A stretch of 13,341 nucleotides of DNA from Acidimicrobiales bacterium (GTDB lineage Bacteria; Actinomycetota; Acidimicrobiia; Acidimicrobiales; Acidimicrobilacustridaceae). The first letter of the stretch is position 1. Every line of letters starts with the position of its first letter. Below are positions 1 through 6,571 of this stretch, in pieces. The stretch covers positions 1-13,341 of the forward strand of contig JALRFT010000272.1 of NCBI GenBank assembly GCA_023261915.1, given 5' to 3'. A program made the translations under genes and the position numbers. The notes beneath the pieces were generated by a model, which did not search any database, had not been told where the DNA came from, and worked only from the letters and a program-made list of their open reading frames with translations.

Positions 1-1
1 G

Positions 2-1225
2 GTCGACTCCAAGCGGGTGCGCAACGGCGGGCTCACCGCCAGCGACTGGGAGAAGATCGCCCACGCCACCGGCCGTCTCGCCGACGCCCCTCTGTGGATC
101 GACGACAACCCGAACCTGACCATCATGGAGATCCGTTCCAAGGCCCGCCGGCTGCGCAGCCGCGTCGGTGACCTCGGGCTCGTGGTCGTCGACTACCTCC
201 AGCTCATGAGTGGGCGGAGCCGGGCCGAGAATCGCCAGGTGGAGGTTTCCGAGATCAGTCGCGGTCTCAAGATCCTCGCCCGCGAACTTGAGTGCCCGGT
301 GCTGGCGCTCTCCCAGTTGTCCCGAAATTTGGAACTCCGGGCCGACAAGCGACCGATCCTCGCCGACTTGCGGGAATCGGGTTGTCTCACGGGTGACACT
401 CTCATCACCCGGGCTGATACCGGCGAGCAGGTGACGCTCGCATCCCTCGCCGATTCGGGCGAGCGGGACATCCCTATCTGGACCCTCGACCGAGGGTTCC
501 GGTTGCGGCGATCGACCATGGCCCGGGCGTTCCCCACCGGGACCAAGACGGTCTACGAAATGACCATGGCCTCGGGTCGCCGGGTGAAGGCCTCGGGCAA
601 TCACCCCTTCTTCGCTCTCGAGGGGTGGTTCGCCCTCGAGGATCTCGATGTCGGTGACCAGATTGCCGTGCCGGTCAGTGGTTCGTGGCCCACCTCGGTG
701 GGTGCTGACGGTGACGCCGTGGGTGATGCCATCGCGCCACGCGAAGTCTGGCCGTATCTGCGTCGCGTGCTGAGCGCCCAGGGTCTCACCGTCGCCGATC
801 TCGCCGCCCGGGTACCGGTCAGTGACTTCGTTACCGACCTCTACGCCGAGCCGCTCGACCGCAAGCAGTTGCAGATGGTCGCTGAGGCGTTGGGAGACCG
901 GCGGCTGGTCGCTCTCGCTGCCGGCGACATCCGTTTCGAGACCATCGTCTCGGTCACCGAACTGGGTGATGAGCCTGTCTACGACGCCACCGTGCCCGGC
1001 ACCCACAACTTCATTGCCAACGGCATTGTCGTTCACAACTCCATTGAGCAGGACGCCGACATCGTGATGTTTATCTACCGCGACGAGGTCTACAACCCCG
1101 ATTCACCCGATCGGGGCATGGCGGAGATCATCGTGGCCAAGCAGCGCAACGGCCCGACGGGCATCGTTCGGCTGGCGTTTCTTGAGAACTACACGAAGTT
1201 CGTCAACATGGCCCGCGACATCTGA
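2..1225 (+). CDS. dnaB: Replicative DNA helicase DnaB, C-terminal part, interrupted by an intein (5' partial)
   Basis: This is the hexameric helicase that unwinds DNA ahead of the replisome. The reading frame is open from base 2, so the gene starts outside the window; the N-terminal domain and Walker A are not visible. Seen here are the RecA-like ATPase motifs: Walker B in LVVVDYLQLM (179-208), the PVLALSQLSR motif, DLRESG just before base 383, then after the intein SIEQDADIVMF, and KQRNGPTG (about 1139-1162), which carries the arginine finger and DNA-facing loop. The C-terminus (LENYTKFVN, then a TGA at 1223) is the normal family end. Removing 383-1039 joins RESG to SIEQ, exactly the uninterrupted DnaB sequence, so the gene should be functional only after protein splicing. 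It converges on the M23 peptidase gene 61 nt away. Identification is very secure. Confidence 0.97.
   Translation, partial: VDSKRVRNGGLTASDWEKIAHATGRLADAPLWIDDNPNLTIMEIRSKARRLRSRVGDLGLVVVDYLQLMSGRSRAENRQVEVSEISRGLKILARELECPVLALSQLSRNLELRADKRPILADLRESGCLTGDTLITRADTGEQVTLASLADSGERDIPIWTLDRGFRLRRSTMARAFPTGTKTVYEMTMASGRRVKASGNHPFFALEGWFALEDLDVGDQIAVPVSGSWPTSVGADGDAVGDAIAPREVWPYLRRVLSAQGLTVADLAARVPVSDFVTDLYAEPLDRKQLQMVAEALGDRRLVALAAGDIRFETIVSVTELGDEPVYDATVPGTHNFIANGIVVHNSIEQDADIVMFIYRDEVYNPDSPDRGMAEIIVAKQRNGPTGIVRLAFLENYTKFVNMARDI
383..1039 (+). mobile_element. DnaB intein, 219 residues, no homing endonuclease
   Basis: In-frame protein-splicing element. It begins with Cys1 (TGT at 383) in CLTGDTLI (block A) and ends with His218-Asn219 (VVHN, block G, AAC at 1037-1039); the +1 extein residue is Ser. 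Block B is SGNHPFF with His74, with Ser71 where Thr is more usual. Block F is VYDATVPGTHNF with Asp201 and His208. All residues needed for the standard splicing route (N-S shift at Cys1, transfer to Ser+1, Asn cyclisation) are present. Between block B and block F lie about 85 residues (roughly 674-930) with no LAGLIDADG or HNH motif, against the several hundred nucleotides of sequence an endonuclease would take. The RESG/SIEQ insertion point is a known DnaB intein site, as in the Synechocystis DnaB intein. It is therefore a mini-intein that can splice but probably cannot home by itself. Confidence 0.95.
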
Positions 1226-1286
1226 GACGGCGTCGCTCTTCGTGGGGTGTCTACCCGTGTGATCCGCTGCGTCGATCAGGGTTTGA

Positions 1287-2510
1287 TCAGGGCAGGAAGC
1301 TGTAGGGGTTCTGCGCAGCTCCGCCGACGCGGGTCTCAAAGTGCAGGTGCGGCCCGGTGCTGTCACCGGTACTGCCGACATAGCCAATCAACTCGCCCCG
1401 GTTGACGCTCTGGCCGACACCAACGGCGAAGCCGGACAGGTGGGCGTAGGCCGTCACGAACCCGCCCCCGTGGTCGACCAGGATCAGGTTGCCGTAGCCA
1501 CCCTGACCACCAGCGAGGATCACGGTGCCGCCGTTGGCGGCGTAGACGCCGGTGCCATAAGGAGGAGCGATGTCGAGCCCGGCGTGCATGGCGCCCCACC
1601 GCATGCCGAATCCTGAGGTGACGGGGCCTGAGGTGGGCCAGATCAATCCGGCAGCCGAGGCTGGCCGCTCAACGTTGGCAGCAGCGTTGCCACCACTCGG
1701 GCCCGCCGAAGCTGCCGCAGCGGCAGCGATGATGGCGGAGAGGTTTGCTTCTTCGGCGGCGAGGGCGGCAACCTCGGTCTGAACCTTGTTGATCCGGGCG
1801 TCGAGAGCGTCCTTGACCCGCTGTTGTTCAGCCCGGGCCGCATCAAGTTCATTGAGTTGAGCCTGAGTCTCGGCTTCGAGGCGTTCCGCTTCAGTAATGG
1901 CGATTGCCACGTCTTCTCGCTGACGATCCAGTTGCTGGCGGGCGAGGGACAACTGGTCGATGGCGTCGCGGTCTGAGCCCTGCACCGTCTCGATCAGGAC
2001 CTTGCGGAGTTCGAGGTCGGTGGGGTTGCTGGCGTCGAGGAGCGCCTCCCCCGCCGTTCCTTGGCCGAGACCCTGGCTGATGTAGGACTCCACGGCCCGG
2101 TCTCGGAGGAGTTGTTCGAGGACTCCGACGCGACGCTCAGTGGCCTTGACCTCCTCGGCGAGCCGGTCGGCCGCCGCACGGGCGTCGGCCGTCGCCCGAC
2201 GAGCATCGGCGACTCGCGCCTCTTGAGCAGCAACGTTGGCATTGAGCTCGGCGACCGCGGCCTCGAGCACGGCGTCTTCGGCTTCGAGGGTGTTCAGCTC
2301 GGCGGCGGTGGTGGCCTTCTGCTGGCGGATTGCGTCACGTTGCGCCCGGGCGTTGCCGGACTGGGCGTCGACGGAGCCGCCGGGGATCGTGGCGACCACG
2401 ATGGCAAGGGCCACGGCGGCGAGCGCTAGGCGCTTGGCGCCTACTGGCACAGGTCCGGGGGAGCGGTTCGACCGTTCCCGGGCGTCGTGGTTGTAACGAG
2501 AGCGCAACAT
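1287..2510 (-). CDS. Secreted coiled-coil M23 (LytM-type) peptidoglycan endopeptidase
   Basis: Product of 407 residues. A basic N-terminus is followed by a hydrophobic segment (about 28-43) and a plausible signal-peptidase site at VDA/Q (49/50). Residues about 53-260 are Ala/Glu/Arg/Gln-rich with heptad character and form a long coiled coil. A short Ala-rich, low-complexity linker leads to the C-terminal M23 domain (about 290-407). Zinc and catalytic residues are intact: His309 and Asp313 in HAGLD, His357 in YAHLS, His388 and His390 in HLHFE. The layout matches the EnvC/NlpD-like and actinobacterial coiled-coil M23 proteins. Because the ligands are complete it is more likely an active cross-bridge endopeptidase than a catalytically dead amidase activator. 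The ATG lacks a Shine-Dalgarno and sits about 8-10 nt after the predicted start of transcription. A later in-frame GTG at codon 21 would shorten the long basic leader. Confidence 0.93.
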   Translation of the reverse strand: MLRSRYNHDARERSNRSPGPVPVGAKRLALAAVALAIVVATIPGGSVDAQSGNARAQRDAIRQQKATTAAELNTLEAEDAVLEAAVAELNANVAAQEARVADARRATADARAAADRLAEEVKATERRVGVLEQLLRDRAVESYISQGLGQGTAGEALLDASNPTDLELRKVLIETVQGSDRDAIDQLSLARQQLDRQREDVAIAITEAERLEAETQAQLNELDAARAEQQRVKDALDARINKVQTEVAALAAEEANLSAIIAAAAAASAGPSGGNAAANVERPASAAGLIWPTSGPVTSGFGMRWGAMHAGLDIAPPYGTGVYAANGGTVILAGGQGGYGNLILVDHGGGFVTAYAHLSGFAVGVGQSVNRGELIGYVGSTGDSTGPHLHFETRVGGAAQNPYSFLP

Positions 2511-2525
2511 AGGTAACGGTTTGGC

Positions 2526-2554
2526 AATCTAGTCGTCATGGCCCGGGATGTCCC
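2526..2554 (-). promoter_or_regulatory. Predicted promoter of the M23 peptidase gene
   Basis: On the minus strand a GGGACA hexamer (2554-2549) lies exactly 17 nt before TAGATT (2531-2526), a good TAnnnT -10 box. Transcription would start near 2519, leaving a leader of only about 8-10 nt before the ATG at 2510. That fits the absence of a Shine-Dalgarno. A perfect 6-bp inverted repeat with a 2-nt centre (2543-2556, CCGGGA-TG-TCCCGG) covers the -35 element and could be an operator. The prediction rests on motif and spacing only. Confidence 0.45.
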
Positions 2555-2633
2555 GGCCCGCTGGTGATTTCCTTGCTCCCTAGGGCCTGATCGCTGCCAT
2601 TGAGGGAGATCTGGCCGCTCATCGTGACGGGAT

Positions 2634-5138
2634 TCACGCTGCGGGCACCGAAGCGTTACCGGCGCCCATCAGACCCCGCAGCGCCACCAAGGCGACGATG
2701 TAGAGCGCCAGTGCGGCCAGCATGACGATCCCGAACCCGAAGATCATGGCCAGCACGGTGGTGAGCACCGCTCCGGTGACCGACGCAAAGCCGTTGATGG
2801 CCCAGCTCCACGCCACGTACTCCCGGTGGAAGGTGGTCATCCCCGCGATTGCTCCGAGACCGAGGGGCATGAACATGCCGAGGGTGACCCCTAAGGGTGC
2901 GAGCACGACGAAGGCCACGACCACTCGGGCGGCGAGGGGAAGGCCGAGGAGGGCTTCAGTGATGGGAGTGAGAGCCAACATGTAGAACGCCGTCAGCGCC
3001 ACGATGACCCCGGCGAGAGGCGCCAGCAGTTTCTGGCCCCGGTGAGCAAGCCGACCGCTGAGCAAGGCGCCAACGCCAGTGAAGATCAGAATCGAGGCGA
3101 GGGTGACGGTGAGCGAGTAGGTCGGGAATCCGAGGAATAACACGAGCCGCTGGATCAGGCTGATCTCAAAGAACATGAAGCCCAGTCCGAGGCAGGCGAA
3201 GTAGATGAGTGAGGTGCCCTTGCGAGGCAACTGTCGCCACACGCTTCGGATGGTGACGAACGGCAGGAGCAGGAACACCGCCCCCAGGACAATGGCGAGA
3301 CCCAGCAACAAGATGAGGACGCGTTCTCCGAGTGAGTCCTCAAGGTCAACGCTGTCGATGGAGTTCGAGTAGTTGCTGATGACCTTGCTGAAGGGGGCGA
3401 AATGCCAGAAGAACGGACCGTTGTCCGTGATCGGCCGCACGTCATAGGGGTAGGTCTCAAAGAAGTTGTTGAGCTGGTCTGATGGCAGTGATGCAATGGC
3501 CGCCACCGGGCCGTCATCGGGACCGAGTCCCGCCCCGGGCGCCCATTCCACCGTTGAGCCGGTCACGATGCCCGACGCACTCTCCAACGCAGCGACCTCG
3601 CCCGGAGTGAAGGGGGTGGGCTTGACGAGGACCGTTGAGTACGACGCCACTTCCGAGGCCGGGCTCTTGAGCACCACGATGTGCGCGGAGGGATCGGTGA
3701 CGCCCCGCTCGGCGAGGGCCTGGCGGGCGGTCGCCACGTAACGACTCGTGCGGTTCGGTTTCGTGTCGTAGGAAATCTCGCCGAACTGGGCGACGATCAC
3801 TCCGTCGGGTCGCAGATGCTCGAGCGACTCGGTGATGGTCTCAGCGGTGTAGAGATAACTCTCCGACAGCACGAACGCTCCCGAGGCGGCAGCGTTCGTT
3901 GCCGAGTAACTGTCGGGGGCGGGGAACCAGATCAGGTCGTATTGCTCATCCGAACGGCTGAGGAAGGTGCGCCCGTCACCCTGGACGTAGTTGACCCGGG
4001 GATCCTCGGCGATGCGGCCGGCGTAGTCAGCGAAGCGATCGGTCACTAGCGAGTGGGTGATGGGGTTCAACTCGACGGCATCGATCGTGCTGGCGTCGAA
4101 GTGGAGCGAGGCGAGAATCTCGTTGCCACCGGCGGCGCCGATGATGAGCACATCGTCTCGTGGTGCGCCGTCGGCGGAGAAGGCGAAGAGTCGAGGGTCG
4201 TTGTCGAATCGGGTCAGGCTGGCGGGGTCACCGTCGTAGGCGTATATCGCTGAGCCCAACATCCCGTCGTGCATGAGGAAATACAGGTCGCCGAGGTCGT
4301 AGGCATCCACCCGGAAGATCGCACCCCAGCCGGTGTAGAGCGCTTCGACGCCAGAGCTTCCCGCAATGTCTTTCGTGTCGTCGGGTCGGATCGAGGGCAT
4401 GAGGCCGGGGATGGCGAGCATGGCCGCCAGCGCGGCCAGGGTGACGGCGCCGACGACGGCCCCGGCGTTGTCTCTCGTGCGGCCGGAGCCCTCAGCGGTC
4501 CGCCGGGTGAACGCCATGCGGAGCCCCCCGGCGGCGAGCAGGATCCCGGCGATGATGATGGTGGCAGCCGGTCCCACGCCGTAGAGGGCGAACACCACGA
4601 CCGCACACGCCAGCCCGGCCCCGAGCAGGTCGGCGAAGTACAGCTTGCCGATCTCCTTGGTCCGACGGCCGAACAGTGTCGCCAACATGACACCGATGCT
4701 CACGAAGGAGGCGAACAACGCCAGGCAGATCACGATCAGCCACGCCAGGTTGCGCAGTGATTCGCTGCTTCCGTAACGCCAGAGGGCGAGGGTGTCGATG
4801 GGAGCCGACGCCACCACGAGGTAACCGACGAGCACGCTGGCCGACGCCACCAGCAGGCCCCACATGATGGTCGCCTCGGTAGATGCGGCCCGGAGTCGCT
4901 TGGAGATGGCGACGGCGACGCCACCACATCCGATGCCCAACAACGCCAGACCGATGACGAGGAACGTGTAGTAGTAGTAGAGCTTGAACGAGATGACCCG
5001 GGTGTAGGCCACCTCCAACAGGAGCGAGGCAAAGGCCATGAGGAAGATCTCGAGGTGGAACGTGCGGCCCGAGCCGGTCTCGTCGGCCTCCTCCGGCCCT
5101 GATGGTCCCTCGATCGTCGTGGTGTTGTCGGTGGTCAC
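2634..5138 (-). CDS. Polytopic membrane protein with a spermidine-synthase-like (SAM-binding) domain
   Basis: Product of 834 residues in three parts. An N-terminal membrane block of about seven helices (about 30-245) starts with LEVAYTRVISFKLYYYYTF. A soluble Rossmann domain (about 260-590) follows. The C-terminal membrane block (about 605-825) contains GLGFMFFEISLIQR and WAINGFASVTGAVLTTVLAM, both typical of this family. In the soluble domain a nucleotide-binding loop GAAGGNE (334-340), the acidic VELNP (355-359), GDGRTFL (387-393) and YDLIWFPAPDSYSAT resemble spermidine synthase, and TDNGPFFWHF (571-580) is another family signature. The classical catalytic D-x-x-D-P stretch of aminopropyltransferases is not there, so polyamine synthesis should not be assumed; substrate and reaction are unknown. 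The GTG start has GGAG six bases upstream. It lies 51 nt after the DUF6159-like gene, probably in the same operon. Confidence 0.88.
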   Translation of the reverse strand: MTTDNTTTIEGPSGPEEADETGSGRTFHLEIFLMAFASLLLEVAYTRVISFKLYYYYTFLVIGLALLGIGCGGVAVAISKRLRAASTEATIMWGLLVASASVLVGYLVVASAPIDTLALWRYGSSESLRNLAWLIVICLALFASFVSIGVMLATLFGRRTKEIGKLYFADLLGAGLACAVVVFALYGVGPAATIIIAGILLAAGGLRMAFTRRTAEGSGRTRDNAGAVVGAVTLAALAAMLAIPGLMPSIRPDDTKDIAGSSGVEALYTGWGAIFRVDAYDLGDLYFLMHDGMLGSAIYAYDGDPASLTRFDNDPRLFAFSADGAPRDDVLIIGAAGGNEILASLHFDASTIDAVELNPITHSLVTDRFADYAGRIAEDPRVNYVQGDGRTFLSRSDEQYDLIWFPAPDSYSATNAAASGAFVLSESYLYTAETITESLEHLRPDGVIVAQFGEISYDTKPNRTSRYVATARQALAERGVTDPSAHIVVLKSPASEVASYSTVLVKPTPFTPGEVAALESASGIVTGSTVEWAPGAGLGPDDGPVAAIASLPSDQLNNFFETYPYDVRPITDNGPFFWHFAPFSKVISNYSNSIDSVDLEDSLGERVLILLLGLAIVLGAVFLLLPFVTIRSVWRQLPRKGTSLIYFACLGLGFMFFEISLIQRLVLFLGFPTYSLTVTLASILIFTGVGALLSGRLAHRGQKLLAPLAGVIVALTAFYMLALTPITEALLGLPLAARVVVAFVVLAPLGVTLGMFMPLGLGAIAGMTTFHREYVAWSWAINGFASVTGAVLTTVLAMIFGFGIVMLAALALYIVALVALRGLMGAGNASVPAA

Positions 5139-5189
5139 TGCTCACTCCGGTGTCGTGGGTTCATCTGCCCGAGCTGGTGGCTGGCGATG

Positions 5190-6107
5190 TCAGGATCGCT
5201 GGCGGACTGCGGTCTTGAGGTCCTCGGCGTCAAACGGCCCGAGAGCCGCTCCATCGGTCACCCAACGGTAGAGCGCAACGCCGAACACGGCGCGGCAGGT
5301 GGCCCCGAGAACCCCACCGACGGCAATCAGGGCCAGACCGATGATGGCGAGTACGACCCCGCCGACGATTGCCGGACCACCGACGGCGATGGCAATGACG
5401 ACGCCGGCAACCAAAGCCAGCACGCCGGGGAGGATGTAGAGCAGGCCGAAGCGGGCCCCGATGCGGACGGACCCGCCGATGGCCTCCCCCCAGGTCTGGC
5501 GCACCAGGCCAGCCGATCGCTTGACGGCGGTCACCGCTCCGAGGCTTTCGAGAACGATGAGGGGAAGGACGAAGAAGGTGATCACCGCCCACGCCGCAGC
5601 CACCAGACCGGCGAGCAGGCTGCGCAGCAGGGTTGAGACGACGCCCCCATCGGCATTGCCCCGGATGACTGACACGAGCGCACCGACTGCCGCGGAGATG
5701 GCTCCCCACCCGATGAGGGCACCGAGTCGACTCCGAGCCTTGGCGCGACATGCAGCCGGGTCGACCGCACGGCCGTGGAGAAGTTCGTCTGATGCAACGA
5801 CGAGCCCGGCCATCTGGAGACTGGCGGCGGTGGCCCCGGCGATCCATCCCAGCGCGATCAACACCACCCCGATGACCATGAGCGCAACAGCTCCTGAACT
5901 TGCGGTATCGGCCCGTGCCGCCGAACCGGTCTCGTCACCGAGCGCCGCTCCGATGGCGAGGACGACGGCGCCCGGAATCACACCGATCGCCCCAAAACCT
6001 GTTCCGTAGATCAACGCCCTCACCGACCAGGTCTTCAGGTCGCGTTCCGTGCGGACCAACTCGTAGGTCGTCGCCGTGAGTTGCCTGCTGCGTTGCCAAC
6101 CGCTCAT
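5190..6107 (-). CDS. DUF6159-type integral membrane protein
   Basis: Product of 305 residues from the preferred ATG at 6107, which has GAGGAG six bases upstream. The frame stays open to a TTG at 6134 and there is another ATG at 6113, but neither has a well-placed ribosome-binding site. The protein opens with a soluble, charged stretch (ELVRTERDLKTW) and then has about six hydrophobic segments (near 29-55, 72-105, 129-148, 160-187, 218-243 and 246-275). The middle section, with GALIGWGAISAAVGAL, an AAWAVITFFVLPLIVLES stretch and VKRSAGLVRQTWGEAI, matches what I know of the DUF6159 family, whose function is not established. It has an N-terminal cytosolic segment and a short hydrophilic tail. 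It is upstream of, and probably cotranscribed with, the membrane SpeE-like protein, and divergent from the cold-shock gene. Confidence 0.82.
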   Translation of the reverse strand: MSGWQRSRQLTATTYELVRTERDLKTWSVRALIYGTGFGAIGVIPGAVVLAIGAALGDETGSAARADTASSGAVALMVIGVVLIALGWIAGATAASLQMAGLVVASDELLHGRAVDPAACRAKARSRLGALIGWGAISAAVGALVSVIRGNADGGVVSTLLRSLLAGLVAAAWAVITFFVLPLIVLESLGAVTAVKRSAGLVRQTWGEAIGGSVRIGARFGLLYILPGVLALVAGVVIAIAVGGPAIVGGVVLAIIGLALIAVGGVLGATCRAVFGVALYRWVTDGAALGPFDAEDLKTAVRQRS

Positions 6108-6180
6108 CGTCATCTCCTCATTCGGTGGGGCCAATAGTGGCCGATCCGGGGATCCGATGGCGCGGACGCCCCCGGCCCCC

Positions 6181-6186
6181 TAGGCT
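6181..6186 (+). promoter_or_regulatory. Possible -10 box of the cold-shock gene
   Basis: TAGGCT fits TAnnnT and would start transcription near 6193, giving a leader of about 46 nt before the GTG at 6239. The sequence 17-18 nt upstream is a poor -35 match. The same hexamer occurs before the NTF2-like gene. Weak evidence. Confidence 0.25.
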
Positions 6187-6238
6187 GGCAAACAGTCGCG
6201 GGTCCACCAGTGTCCGCATCGAAGAGATAGAGAGTGCA

Positions 6239-6439
6239 GTGCCGACAGGAACAGTGAAGTTTTTCAATGCGGAAAAGGGCTACGGATTCATCTCCCGTGA
6301 GGGCGGCGAAGACGTGTTTGTCCACTACTCAAACATTCAGGGCAGCGGCTACCGCTCGCTCGAGGAAGGCCAGACCGTCGAGTTCGATGTCGGTCCCGGT
6401 CGCAAGGGTGACGAGGCGCAGAACGTTCGCGCCATCTGA
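6239..6439 (+). CDS. cspA: Cold-shock protein (CspA family)
   Basis: A single cold-shock domain of 66 residues that binds single-stranded RNA and DNA and acts as an RNA chaperone in the cytosol. It begins TGTVKFFNAEKGYGFIS and contains RNP1 (KGYGFI, 13-18) and RNP2 (VFVHYS, 26-31). The conserved aromatic residues (Phe8, Phe9, Tyr15, Phe17, Phe27, His29) are all present. The length is exactly typical. The GTG at 6239 is preferred because it gives the standard N-terminus; the frame is open upstream to 6125, but that 38-residue extension has no family resemblance. Only a weak purine-rich stretch (AGAGAG) precedes the start. The gene stands alone, divergent from the membrane-protein pair, and is followed by a strong hairpin. 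It could equally be named cspB or another paralogue; the family call is certain. Confidence 0.96.
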   Translation: MPTGTVKFFNAEKGYGFISREGGEDVFVHYSNIQGSGYRSLEEGQTVEFDVGPGRKGDEAQNVRAI

Positions 6440-6481
6440 ACTTTCAATATTTCCCCGGGAACCACATGGTTTCCGGTTGTG

Positions 6482-6511
6482 ACGGACCGCCGGCTTTGTC
6501 CGGCGGTTCGT
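6482..6511 (+). terminator. Hairpin after the cold-shock gene, probable terminator
   Basis: A 12-bp stem (6482-6493 with 6500-6511), all pairs Watson-Crick except one G-U, closes a 6-nt loop (CTTTGT). It lies 42 nt after the cold-shock stop codon. The downstream sequence (GCGTTCTG) has no real U-tract, so this is a GC-rich terminator of the kind common in actinobacteria, or an mRNA 3'-end stabiliser. The stem was paired by hand. Confidence 0.6.
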
Positions 6512-6558
6512 GCGTTCTGCCCTCAGGTCGTTGCCTGAACCGGTGGAGTCGAGCGCGC

Positions 6559-6564
6559 TACTCT
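6559..6564 (+). promoter_or_regulatory. Predicted -10 box for a leaderless GH43 transcript
   Basis: TACTCT fits TAnnnT and ends 7 nt before the GTG at 6572, so the transcript would start at or within a base or two of the initiation codon. There is no Shine-Dalgarno in the pyrimidine-rich stretch between them. No good -35 is seen at 16-18 nt; TTGCCT at 6531 is too far away. Confidence 0.4.
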
Positions 6565-6571
6565 CCCTCCC

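Noticed and set aside
1226..1286. Terminator between convergent dnaB and the M23 gene
   Set aside because: The only hairpin seen is a 4-bp stem (GGGT/ACCC) without a U-tract; the repeated GATCAGGG copies are direct and short.
2576..2608. CTCCCT/AGGGAG inverted repeat downstream of the SpeE-like gene
   Set aside because: Six-base arms with a 21-nt loop and no U-tract; too weak to call a terminator.
4214..5145. Frames of 217, 159 and 163 codons inside the membrane SpeE-like gene
   Set aside because: Arg/Ser/Pro/His-rich translations without any motif, overlapping a coherent 834-residue membrane protein; they are shadows.
6108..6134. TTG (6134) and ATG (6113) starts for the DUF6159-like gene
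   Set aside because: The GAGGAG ribosome-binding site is correctly spaced only for the ATG at 6107; it abuts the ATG at 6113 directly, and the TTG has none.
6143..6154. Palindrome GATCC-GG-GGATC in the divergent intergenic region
   Set aside because: Only 5-bp arms with immediate mismatches outside, as expected by chance in this composition, and it is not aligned to a convincing promoter.
6125..6238. 38-residue N-terminal extension of the cold-shock protein
   Set aside because: It has no homology-like pattern, and the standard N-terminus (TGTVKFFN) starts just after the GTG at 6239. Starting at 6125 would also overlap the divergent gene region.
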